Source of the DNA: JANPLG01 sp964609085
GTDB taxonomy: Bacteria; Armatimonadota; SYMT01
Direction: 5' to 3'
Assembly (NCBI GenBank): GCA_964609085.1
Contig: CAZSRZ010000006.1
Location: forward strand, 1 to 64,000
Length of the DNA stretch: 64,000 bases
A program made the translations under genes and the position numbers. Numbering within the stretch: the first letter of the stretch is position 1; every line of letters begins with the position of its first letter. Positions 33,866-42,415 of this stretch are shown in pieces. The notes under the pieces were generated by a model that saw nothing but the letters and a program-made list of their open reading frames with translations, did not search any database and was not told the origin of the DNA.

Positions 33866-36535
33866 ATGAGTGATCAGAAGAAACGGGTCTACCTTTTCCG
33901 CGACGGCAATGCCGGGATGCGCGACCTGCTCGGCGGCAAGGGGGCCAACCTGGCGGAGATGACCAACATCGGCCTGCCCGTTCCACCTGGGTTCACCATC
34001 ACCACGGAAACCTGCAACGAATACACCGCGCTGGGTGAGTTGCCCGCCGGCCTGATGGATGACGTGGCGGCGGCGCTTGCTGACGTCGAGCATGCGATGG
34101 GGCGGAAGTTCGGCAGCGCCACGGATCCGTTGCTCTTCTCCGTCCGCTCCGGTGCCCGCTTCTCCATGCCGGGAATGATGGACACGATCCTCAACCTGGG
34201 CCTCAACACGCAGACGATGGCCGCCTTGATCGCCGCGACTGGCAACCCCCGATTCGCCTACGATTCCTACCGGCGCTTCATCATGATGTTCAGCGACGTG
34301 GTGCTCGCCGATGGCCGCGCGGAGTTGGAGAAAGAGGCCTACGAGCACATCCTGGAGGAAGTGAAGACTCGGCATGGCGTCCACGTAGACAGCGATTTGA
34401 GTGCCGAGGGAATGCAGGATGTGAGCGACCGGTTCCTCGCCCACTTCAAAACCCACTACGGCACGCCGTTCCCCGAAGACCCGATGGAGCAGCTCCGCCT
34501 GGCGATCATCGCCGTCTTCCGCAGTTGGAACAACCCGCGCGCCACCATCTACCGCAACAAGGAAAAGATCGCTCACGACCTCGGGACCGCCGTCAACGTA
34601 CAGGCCATGGTCTTCGGCAACATGGGCGATGACTGCGGCACCGGGGTTGCCTTCACTCGCAACCCCGCCACGGGCGAAAACGTGGTCTTCGGCGAGTACC
34701 TCCGCAATGCCCAGGGCGAGGACGTGGTCGCCGGTGTGCGCACCCCCCAGAGCATCGATCAGCTTGCGAACGAGTTTCCGCTCATCTACCAGGAGTTCGA
34801 AAAGGTCTGCGCTACGCTGGAGTTGCACTACCGCGAGATGCAGGACATCGAGTTCACCATTCAGAACGAGCGCCTCTTCATCCTGCAGTGCCGGTCCGGC
34901 AAACGCACGGGAGCGGCGGGAGTGAAGATCGCAGTGGACATGGCCAACGAGGGGCTGATTACGCGGGCCGAGGCGCTGGGCCGCGTGACCCCCGCCGCAC
35001 TGGAGCAGCTTCTCCACCCGCGGTTGGTGAAGCCGGCCGGCCTGACCCCGATCGCCACCGGCCTGAACGCCGGCCCCGGCGGCGCCGTCGGACATGTGGC
35101 GATGGATAGCCACTCGGCGATCCACATGGAGAGCCTGGGACGCGCGGTCATTCTCGTGCGCAAGATCACCAACCCGGACGACCTCGGCGGGATGCTGGCG
35201 GCGAAGGGTGTGCTCACCTCCGAGGGCGGGCGAACCTCGCACGCCGCGCTCGTCGCCCGCCAGTACGGGATCCCGACCATCTGCGGCTGCAAGGACATGG
35301 TGGTCGACGAAGTGCACCGCTGCTTCCGCGTCGGTGATCTCACCGTGAAGGAGGGCGATGTCATCTCCATTGACGGCACCACCGGTGAGGTGTACCTGGA
35401 GAAGCTGACGACCGAGCCCGTTTCCGTAACCGGCGACTTCGCCACCTTCCTGTCCTGGGCGGACGAGGTCCGGAAGCTCGGCGTGCGCGCCAATGCCGAC
35501 ACCCCCGAGCAGGCGGCGGAGGCGGTGGCCCTGGGTGCGGAAGGGATCGGACTCTGCCGAACGGAGCACATGTTCCTTGGCGAGGAGCGCGTCATCCCCG
35601 TTCGGCGCATGATCCTGGCGGACACCGAGGCGGAGACGGACGCCGCGCTGGCGGAGCTACTGCCCATGCAGCGCGCCGACTTCGTGGGGATCTTCCGTGC
35701 CATGGGCGGGCGCCCGGTCACGGTTCGGCTGATCGACCCGCCGCTCCACGAGTTCCTCCCACCCCACGACGAGGTGCGCGACGAGCTGGCGCGCCTCACC
35801 CGCGAGGGGAGCGAGGAAGCAATCTCCGCGCAGAAGCGCCTCGTCGAAAAAGTGGAAGAGCTGCACGAGTCCAACCCAATGCTTGGACTGCGTGGGTGCC
35901 GCCTCTCCATCGTAATGCCGGGGATCGTCAACATGCAGGTCGCCGCCATCATCGGCGCGGCGTGTGATCTCGTGAAGGCGGGCGAATCCGTTCACCCGGA
36001 GATCATGATCCCGCTGGTCGGGCACGTGAACGAGTTGACCGCGCTCAAGACTCAACTGGAGCAGGTCGCCCGGGAGACGATGCGGGTAGAGGGCGCACAG
36101 GTGAACTACCAGTTCGGCACGATGATCGAGATCCCGCGCGCAGCCCTCACGGCGGCGGAGATCGCGGTGCACGCGTCGTTCTTCTCCTTCGGCACCAATG
36201 ATCTGACGCAAATGACCTACGGCATCTCCCGTGACGACGCCGGGAAGTTCCTCCCGGAATATGTTGCCAAGGGGATCTTCAAGCAGGACCCCACCGAGAG
36301 TCTGGACACCATCGGGGTAGGGAGGCTGATGCGGATCTGCGTTGACGACGCGAAGGCGGTGAACCCGTCTCTCAAGGTCGGTATCTGCGGCGAGCACGGC
36401 GGCGACCCGCCCAGCATCCACTTCTGCCACGAGATCGGCCTCAATTACGTGAGCTGCAGCCCGCTCCGCGTGCCGGTCGCCCGGCTCGCCGCGGCCCACG
36501 CCGCTCTCGGGAGCGCAGGCCCGGCCGATCGCTAG
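33866..36535 (+). CDS. ppdK: Pyruvate, phosphate dikinase
   Basis: An 889-residue PPDK. The N-terminal nucleotide-binding half starts YLFRDGNAGMRDLLGGKGAN and carries SVRSGARFSMPGMMDTILNLG. The central swivelling domain has GGRTSHAALVARQYGIP with the phosphohistidine. The C-terminal pyruvate-binding barrel has GLCRTEHMF, GLRGCRLSI and FFSFGTNDLTQMTYG. It interconverts pyruvate and phosphoenolpyruvate using ATP and phosphate. Full length for the family. Followed by carbonic anhydrase 74 bp downstream; bicarbonate supply next to PEP metabolism is plausible but no PEP carboxylase is seen. Confidence 0.97.
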   Translation: MSDQKKRVYLFRDGNAGMRDLLGGKGANLAEMTNIGLPVPPGFTITTETCNEYTALGELPAGLMDDVAAALADVEHAMGRKFGSATDPLLFSVRSGARFSMPGMMDTILNLGLNTQTMAALIAATGNPRFAYDSYRRFIMMFSDVVLADGRAELEKEAYEHILEEVKTRHGVHVDSDLSAEGMQDVSDRFLAHFKTHYGTPFPEDPMEQLRLAIIAVFRSWNNPRATIYRNKEKIAHDLGTAVNVQAMVFGNMGDDCGTGVAFTRNPATGENVVFGEYLRNAQGEDVVAGVRTPQSIDQLANEFPLIYQEFEKVCATLELHYREMQDIEFTIQNERLFILQCRSGKRTGAAGVKIAVDMANEGLITRAEALGRVTPAALEQLLHPRLVKPAGLTPIATGLNAGPGGAVGHVAMDSHSAIHMESLGRAVILVRKITNPDDLGGMLAAKGVLTSEGGRTSHAALVARQYGIPTICGCKDMVVDEVHRCFRVGDLTVKEGDVISIDGTTGEVYLEKLTTEPVSVTGDFATFLSWADEVRKLGVRANADTPEQAAEAVALGAEGIGLCRTEHMFLGEERVIPVRRMILADTEAETDAALAELLPMQRADFVGIFRAMGGRPVTVRLIDPPLHEFLPPHDEVRDELARLTREGSEEAISAQKRLVEKVEELHESNPMLGLRGCRLSIVMPGIVNMQVAAIIGAACDLVKAGESVHPEIMIPLVGHVNELTALKTQLEQVARETMRVEGAQVNYQFGTMIEIPRAALTAAEIAVHASFFSFGTNDLTQMTYGISRDDAGKFLPEYVAKGIFKQDPTESLDTIGVGRLMRICVDDAKAVNPSLKVGICGEHGGDPPSIHFCHEIGLNYVSCSPLRVPVARLAAAHAALGSAGPADR

Positions 36536-36609
36536 GACCGCACGGGGCCCCGGCGTGGCGGACGCCGGCCGGGGCCTGTGGTCACGGCGATCGGGGCTGG
36601 AGACCCAAT

Positions 36610-37275
36610 TTGCAGAAGCTCATCCAGGGCATACACCAGTTTCAGCGTGAGAGTTTTCGACCGCTCCAGAATCTCTTCGAGCAGCTTGCTCGCGGTCAGA
36701 ATCCCGAGACGCTCTTCATCACCTGCTCCGATTCGAGAGTCGATCCGTGCCTGCTTACCCACTCTGATCCGGGTGACCTGTTCATCTTGAGGAATGCCGG
36801 CAACATCATCCCTCCGCACGGTGCCGGTGGTGGAGAGGCAGCGACCATCGAATTCGCCGTGGCCGGATTGGGCGTGCGTGACATCATCCTCTGCGGCCAT
36901 TCGCACTGCGGGGCGATGGAAGCGCTCTTGGACCCGGATCTGGTGGGCGGGCTGCCCGCGATGTCGAGCTGGCTCAGCCACGCCGAACCCACGCGCCGGA
37001 TCATCCAGGAGAACTATGCGCACCTCGCAGGGCCCGCGAGACTGACGGCGACCATCGAGGAGAATGTGCTGGTGCAGTTGGAACATCTCCGTACACTTTC
37101 GGCGGTGGGTCCCCGGCTTGCCAGCGGCGACCTTCACCTCCACGGCTGGGTATACAAGCTGGAGACCGGGGAGGTGTTCGCCTTCGACCCAAGTGTTGGT
37201 CAGTTTGTGCCCCTGGGCGAAGAGACGACCAGTCGTCGAGCAACGTCACTGCCGGGGGTCCGGCAGTCCATCTGA
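36610..37275 (+). CDS. Beta-carbonic anhydrase
   Basis: A 221-residue beta-class enzyme. Zinc ligands are in CSDSRVDP (Cys and the Asp-Arg dyad) and CGHSHCGAM (His and Cys). RNAGNIIPPH is also conserved. It interconverts CO2 and bicarbonate in the cytoplasm. TTG start at 36610 with GGAG 8 bases upstream; no closer ATG gives the full fold. Lies between ppdK and the DEAD-box helicase on the same strand. Confidence 0.95.
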   Translation: MQKLIQGIHQFQRESFRPLQNLFEQLARGQNPETLFITCSDSRVDPCLLTHSDPGDLFILRNAGNIIPPHGAGGGEAATIEFAVAGLGVRDIILCGHSHCGAMEALLDPDLVGGLPAMSSWLSHAEPTRRIIQENYAHLAGPARLTATIEENVLVQLEHLRTLSAVGPRLASGDLHLHGWVYKLETGEVFAFDPSVGQFVPLGEETTSRRATSLPGVRQSI

Positions 37276-37367
37276 TCGTTGCTCCGAGGCGAGCGAGCAA
37301 GGACCCTCTGTCGGCGGCCAACCGGGCGGACCGACCATCTAAACGTGCAGCGAGAAGCGAGACGGAA

Positions 37368-38864
37368 TTGAACAGCGAGACACAAGCCCTCGAAGAACTG
37401 ACCCGGGATCCGGTCCCGGAAACCACCCTGGAGGGGCTGCCCGAACTGCTCCGCGAGGCTGTCGGTCGCGCCGGGTGGAACACGCTGATGCCGGTTCAGG
37501 CTCAGGCGATCCCCTACCTCCTGGCGGGGCGGGACATGATCGTCCAGGCGCGGACCGGCAGCGGCAAGACGGGCGCATTCTTGCTCCCGATGCTGACCCG
37601 GCTGACCAAAGGTGCAGGGCACTGTCAGGCGCTGGTGTTGGTCCCCACCCGGGAGCTGGCGCGCCAGGTGGCCGAAGATGCTCAAACCCTTTGCGTCCCG
37701 GCGGGCATGCGGTGCGTGGTGGTCTACGGAGGCGTCGGCTATCGCGAACAGGTGGATGCCCTCCGCGCCGGGGCCGAGATTGTGGTCGGCACTCCCGGAC
37801 GGGTTCTGGATCACCTGATCAAGCGGAATCTCTCCCTGGAAGATCTCCGACTGCTGATCTTCGACGAGGCAGACCGAATGCTCTCGATGGGTTTCTACCC
37901 GGACATGAAGCAGCTTCAGCGCCACCTTCCCGCCAAACCGCGGCAGGCCTGCATGTTCTCCGCGACCTTCCCCGGGCACGTGCTGCGGACGGCGCGCGAG
38001 TTCATCCCGCGCCCCAGCTTCCTGTCGCTCAGCCGCGGCCAGGTGCACGTCACCGACATCCAGCACCTCTATTACGAAGTGCCCGGGATGGAGAAAGACC
38101 GCGCTCTCGTGCGGCTGATCGAGACAGAGAATCCCGCCTCCGCGCTGATCTTCTGCAACACGAAGGCGCGCGTCCACTACATCACCGTGGTGCTGCAGCG
38201 TTTCGGCTACGACGCCGACGAGCTGAGCGCGGACCTCACCCAGGCCGACCGTGAACGCGTGCTGGGGCGGATCCGCAAGGGGACCCTCCGATTCCTGGTC
38301 GCTACGGATGTAGCGGCACGCGGACTGGACCTCCCCGAGCTTTCCCATGTCTTCCAGTACGAGCCCCCGGAAGACCCGGAAGCCTACATCCACCGCGCCG
38401 GACGCACGGGTCGAGCCGGTGCGACGGGCATCGCTATCACCCTGGTGGCTGGAATCGAAGGGCTGGCCGTCAAGCGGATCGCATCGCGCTACGGCGTCGA
38501 TATGCAGGAGCGGACGCTGCCGACGGACGCCGACGTGGAAGAAGTGGTTACGCAGCGCCTGACTGCGCTGCTCGAAGCCCGGCTGCGGGACCGAGATCGG
38601 CTCCGCACGGAGCGGAGCCAACGCTTCGTCGCGCTGGCGAGAAGCCTGGCGGAGAGTGAGGATGAGGTCGCCGTCATCGCGATGCTCCTCGACGAGTACT
38701 ACCAGGAGTCGCTCCACTCGCCGCCGGTCAGTCCGGACGAGACATCCGCAAAGGTGCGACCGCCGTCCGGAGCTACGCCATCAGGCGGTCAGGCCACCCC
38801 GACGGGTGGGGGCTCGGGTCGCCCGCGGCGACGACGTCCCGGTCGCTCCAAGGAAGGCGCGTAA
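37368..38864 (+). CDS. DEAD-box RNA helicase
   Basis: A 498-residue DEAD-box ATPase with all motifs: Q motif near MPVQAQAIPYLL, ARTGSGKT (I), PTRELA (Ia), GTPGR, DEAD in IFDEADRMLSMGF (II), SAT (III), RFLVATDVAARGLDLPEL (V) and HRAGRTGRAG (VI). The C-terminal 100 residues are helical, then Pro/Gly/Arg-rich (GRPRRRRPGRSK), a probable RNA-binding tail as in ribosome-assembly or cold-shock helicases. TTG start at 37368. 92 bp after the carbonic anhydrase gene. Confidence 0.95.
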   Translation: MNSETQALEELTRDPVPETTLEGLPELLREAVGRAGWNTLMPVQAQAIPYLLAGRDMIVQARTGSGKTGAFLLPMLTRLTKGAGHCQALVLVPTRELARQVAEDAQTLCVPAGMRCVVVYGGVGYREQVDALRAGAEIVVGTPGRVLDHLIKRNLSLEDLRLLIFDEADRMLSMGFYPDMKQLQRHLPAKPRQACMFSATFPGHVLRTAREFIPRPSFLSLSRGQVHVTDIQHLYYEVPGMEKDRALVRLIETENPASALIFCNTKARVHYITVVLQRFGYDADELSADLTQADRERVLGRIRKGTLRFLVATDVAARGLDLPELSHVFQYEPPEDPEAYIHRAGRTGRAGATGIAITLVAGIEGLAVKRIASRYGVDMQERTLPTDADVEEVVTQRLTALLEARLRDRDRLRTERSQRFVALARSLAESEDEVAVIAMLLDEYYQESLHSPPVSPDETSAKVRPPSGATPSGGQATPTGGGSGRPRRRRPGRSKEGA

Positions 38865-38936
38865 CCGGATCGGAGCCGGCGTGTCTCACTCGGCACTCGT
38901 CCTGGGCCATCTCTCATCCCACGGAGGCACGACGGC

Positions 38937-40316
38937 GTGCTCAAACTGACGCTCGGCAACTACGGTCGACTCTGCTCGGGCTACTCCCGCCGGGACATCC
39001 TGCGAGTCGGTGGCCTCGGGTCACTCGGCCTGACGCTTGCGGACGCCTACCAGCCGCAGGCCGCGCAGGCGGGACGGGAGAAGAACTGCATCCTCCTGAT
39101 GCTCATCGGTGCCCCGTCCCAGTTGGACACATGGGATCCCAAGCCGGACCAGCCCGAGAACATCCGCGGACCCTACCGGCCGATTGAGACGAATGTCTCC
39201 GGAATCCGCATCGCTGAAACCCTGCCGCTAACGGCGCGCCACGCCGACAAGTACGCCATCCTCCGCAGCCTTGGTCACTCGCAGGCCGCCGATCACGAGA
39301 CCGGCCATCAGGTCATGCATACGGGTCACTTTTTCCCTGCCGGCCTCGATCACCCCCATCTCGGTACCGTCGTGAGCCACTTCCGCGGCGATCGGAATGG
39401 TCTGCCGGCCAACGTGACCCTCCCCAACCTGATCAACAACACCGGCACGAGCAAGCCTAAGGGGCAGGACAGCGGGTACCTGGGGCGGCAGTTCAACCCG
39501 TTTGTCCTGAACGCCGACCCGAACAAGCCGGGGTTCCGGCCTCCCGATCTCGAGCCCGACGCTGCCACCCGCCTCACCACGGTTCGGGTTGACCGGCGGC
39601 GCACGCTGCGCTCCGCGGTTGATCGCCAGATCGGGCTGATCGAGTCGAGTCGCGAGATCGCCGCGATGGACGCCGCCTATCAAAAGGCGTTCGGCCTCAT
39701 CGGGTCGACGAAGCTCCGCGAGGCCTTTGACATCGATTCGGAGCCGGCGAAGCTGCGCGATCGGTATGGGCGGACGACCTTCGGCCAGAGTTGCCTGCTT
39801 GCTCGGCGCCTCATCGAGCGAGGCGTGCGGTTCGTTGATGTGAACATGTACGATACCGTCTTCGGCATCCTGTGTTGGGACTGCCACGCCGACGGAGGCA
39901 GCCTGTTCACCAAGGTTTCCGAACTGAAGGACAAGGTGGCCCCCATCTTTGACCAGGCGTACACGGCGCTGTTGGAGGACCTGGTCCAGCGGGGGCTCTA
40001 TGACGACACTGTCGTCTGCGCCTTTGGCGAGTTCGGTCGCACGCCGCAGATGAATGCCAACGGCGGCCGCGACCACTGGCCCCAGTGCTGGAGTGTGGCT
40101 CTGGGCGGGGGCGGCATCCGCGGTGGGCAGGTCGTCGGTTCCTCGGACGCGATGGGGGCTTACCCGAACGAGCGGCCGATCGATCCACCCATGGTCGCCG
40201 CCACGGTCTACAAGGCGTTGGGTATTGATCCCCACGTACGGGTGCTGCCCGGTCCGAATGACCGCCCGATGCCCGTTGCCGAGCGAACCACGCCCATTCT
40301 GGACGAGCTGTTCTGA
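38937..40316 (+). CDS. Tat-exported DUF1501 protein
   Basis: A 459-residue DUF1501 protein with a twin-arginine leader (GYSRRDILRVGGLGSLGLTLA). GAPSQLDTWDPKPD, the RGVRFVDVNMYDTVFG region and the AFGEFGRTPQMNANGGRDHWP motif are characteristic of the family, which is related to alkaline phosphatase-type sulfatases and is abundant in Planctomycetota and Armatimonadota. It usually sits beside DUF1549/DUF1553 cytochrome-type genes; none is adjacent here. Enzyme activity unproven. GTG start at 38937. It ends 6 bp from the convergent TolC-type gene. Confidence 0.9.
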   Translation: MLKLTLGNYGRLCSGYSRRDILRVGGLGSLGLTLADAYQPQAAQAGREKNCILLMLIGAPSQLDTWDPKPDQPENIRGPYRPIETNVSGIRIAETLPLTARHADKYAILRSLGHSQAADHETGHQVMHTGHFFPAGLDHPHLGTVVSHFRGDRNGLPANVTLPNLINNTGTSKPKGQDSGYLGRQFNPFVLNADPNKPGFRPPDLEPDAATRLTTVRVDRRRTLRSAVDRQIGLIESSREIAAMDAAYQKAFGLIGSTKLREAFDIDSEPAKLRDRYGRTTFGQSCLLARRLIERGVRFVDVNMYDTVFGILCWDCHADGGSLFTKVSELKDKVAPIFDQAYTALLEDLVQRGLYDDTVVCAFGEFGRTPQMNANGGRDHWPQCWSVALGGGGIRGGQVVGSSDAMGAYPNERPIDPPMVAATVYKALGIDPHVRVLPGPNDRPMPVAERTTPILDELF

Positions 40317-40322
40317 GGGAAT

Positions 40323-41879
40323 CTATCTCGCGCTGGGGGCCGGGGAAGGAACTGCTGCTCGCGTCCCTGGGACCGCGCCCACGGCTCGCGCCAACTGATC
40401 CCTCGCAACGTTGTATTCGAAGAGCGCCCGGACCTCGTTGCTCTGCGCGCGGACCTGGGCAGAGAGGGCGTCCAACGCTTCAACGATGATGCTCAAGCCG
40501 GAGGTGTAACGCAGGAGGGCGATCCGGTAGTCCTCCTCGGCCGCGGTGACGGCCGCGCGTGCCGTCCCCACGTTGCGTTCGGCGGCGCGTAGGGTCGTCA
40601 ACGCAATGGCCGTCTCCTGCTGCACCTGAAGCGCGGCCAACTGGCGTTCCTCATCCAATCTTCGTGTCTCTGCTCGGGCCGTACCCAACCGGGCTCGGCG
40701 CAGCCCACCATCCAGGATTGGCAGGGAAGCAGTGAAGCCGAAGGTGGCACCACCGAAGAGTGGCTCACCCTTCATCTTCATCAAGTCGCCCATCACACCG
40801 ATGCCGACCTGGGGTCGATAGGCGCTGCGAGCCGCCTCCACATCCGCCTGGCCCGCCTCGCGGCGGAAACCGGCCGCGGTGAGTTCTGATCGGTTCTTCT
40901 GGGCTGTCTCCAGCAGCCGACGCAGTTGCGGGTCGGGAGCACCGCCGCCGGCGCTGCCCGCCGGCCTCCCCGGCTCGCCGGCTCCCAATGCCGCCAACAA
41001 CGCTGCACTCGACTCGAAGCCGAGGGAATCGATCAGCTCCAGTTCCGACTCCAGGTGTACACCCATGAGGGTCTTTAGCTGGATCAGGCCGATCTCCACA
41101 TCCCGATCCGCGTTCGTCAGCATCTGCTCGGCATTGGCGACCTCGGCGGCATCGCGCAACACGTAGAACCGGGGAATGCGCTGCTGCTCGAACGCGATCT
41201 GGTCAATCCGTTGTCTCTCGCGATTCTGATCAAGCGCCGCGCGGGCCACCGTCACGAGGCTTCGCCGCGCCTGAACCTCCCGGTATGCGATGCGAACCAT
41301 GAGGGCCACATCCTGCCGCGTCGTCTCCAGTTCCGCCTGCGACGCTCCCCTCAGTGCGCGGGCCTGAACCACCATCGCGCGGAGACGGCCCCCCGTGAAG
41401 AGCGGGAACATCAGGCTGATGTTCTGGTCGAAAAACGCCTGGCCGGGCACCCCCATGGAGATCTTGGGCTGGACAGCCGCCGGGCTGTCGAGGATGTTGG
41501 GCGCGCTCCCTCCCGAGACAAATGTATTCAACGAGGCCCAGGGTCGGCGCTCTGCCCTCGCCGCCTCTACTCGACCCACGGCAGCTTCCACTTCGAGCAC
41601 CGCACCCCGCACCGCCGGACTCTCCCTGAGCGCGATCTCGACTGCCTTGTTCAAGCTCAATCCGCCGCCGATGCGGGGACGGACGGAGAGTACGGGCGGA
41701 AGCTCGCGGCTACCCCCGGCGGTGCGCGTGCTGGTCGGTTTCGTCGGCAGGGCTGCTGGCGGCGTTCCAGCGGGCCCGGCCGGAACGCCGCTTGGTTCAG
41801 CTCCGGCGATGCCGCAGACGGTGGCGGCGGTGAGCATCGCCAGGAGGGCGGGTAGGGCGTAGCGGGAAGGCGACCTCAT
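40323..41879 (-). CDS. TolC-type outer-membrane efflux protein
   Basis: A 518-residue outer-membrane factor with signal peptide (MRSPSRYALPALLAMLTAAT...). After a Pro/Thr/Ala-rich stretch, two tandem long-helix/beta halves of the OEP fold are visible: LNKAVEIALRESPAVRGAVLEVEAA... and the second half from about residue 320 (RFREAGQADVEAARSAYRP, then LFGGATFGFTASLPILDGG). It should form a trimeric channel through the outer membrane for the RND pump upstream. ATG at 41879 overlaps the preceding stop by four bases (ATGA). It is the last gene of the metal operon. Confidence 0.9.
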   Translation of the reverse strand: MRSPSRYALPALLAMLTAATVCGIAGAEPSGVPAGPAGTPPAALPTKPTSTRTAGGSRELPPVLSVRPRIGGGLSLNKAVEIALRESPAVRGAVLEVEAAVGRVEAARAERRPWASLNTFVSGGSAPNILDSPAAVQPKISMGVPGQAFFDQNISLMFPLFTGGRLRAMVVQARALRGASQAELETTRQDVALMVRIAYREVQARRSLVTVARAALDQNRERQRIDQIAFEQQRIPRFYVLRDAAEVANAEQMLTNADRDVEIGLIQLKTLMGVHLESELELIDSLGFESSAALLAALGAGEPGRPAGSAGGGAPDPQLRRLLETAQKNRSELTAAGFRREAGQADVEAARSAYRPQVGIGVMGDLMKMKGEPLFGGATFGFTASLPILDGGLRRARLGTARAETRRLDEERQLAALQVQQETAIALTTLRAAERNVGTARAAVTAAEEDYRIALLRYTSGLSIIVEALDALSAQVRAQSNEVRALFEYNVARDQLARAVGAVPGTRAAVPSPAPSAR

Positions 41880-42415
41880 CGGGGTTTCTCCTGCACTGCG
41901 TGGCTGAACCGGGCTCTCCACCTCCGCTCAACTTCCTGCGCCTGCCCGTCGTTCAGCGTCTTCGCGGCTTCGCGCCACCAGGTGCGGCGGACGGCCAGTA
42001 GCTGTCCGGTGAGCTGACTTACTGGTGCCGCGCGCTGGCGGAGCACCAACGGTGAGGCTGCCCGATCCGCCTCGCGCCGCATGGAGGACTCGAAGTTGGT
42101 GGTGGCCTGCTGCAGTGCCTCGCGGATGGGAGCGGTGTCTCGATCCCAACGGGTCTTGAGCGCGGTCAGCCGGGTGACCTGATGGGGACTCATCTTTAGC
42201 GCCTGATGCTGTGAGAGTAGCCAGGCGGGATCGGGTGGCGTCAGCTCGGTCGCGACGGGGATCTCGACGTGGGTTCGGGAACTGGGCGGGCCTGCAGGCG
42301 TTGGAGTGGGGAGCATCCCTCTCCTCGCGAGCACGACCCCGGCAACAACGGCAAGCGCCATTCCCGGTCCGATGATGACCCGTGGGCGGCCGAGTGGGAA
42401 CAGAGAGGGCCTCAA
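41876..42415 (-). CDS. Small CpxP/Spy/ZraP-like periplasmic protein
   Basis: A 179-residue protein with one N-terminal membrane anchor or signal (IIGPGMALAVVAGVVLA) and a helical periplasmic part. SPHQVTRLTALKTRWDRDTAP fits the LTxxQ repeat pattern of CpxP/Spy/ZraP proteins, periplasmic chaperones or heavy-metal sensors. Position between the RND pump and the TolC gene, with four-base ATGA overlaps on both sides, shows it is a fixed member of the efflux unit. Family assignment is from pattern only. A metal-sensor or accessory role is inference. Confidence 0.6.
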   Translation of the reverse strand: MRPSLFPLGRPRVIIGPGMALAVVAGVVLARRGMLPTPTPAGPPSSRTHVEIPVATELTPPDPAWLLSQHQALKMSPHQVTRLTALKTRWDRDTAPIREALQQATTNFESSMRREADRAASPLVLRQRAAPVSQLTGQLLAVRRTWWREAAKTLNDGQAQEVERRWRARFSHAVQEKPR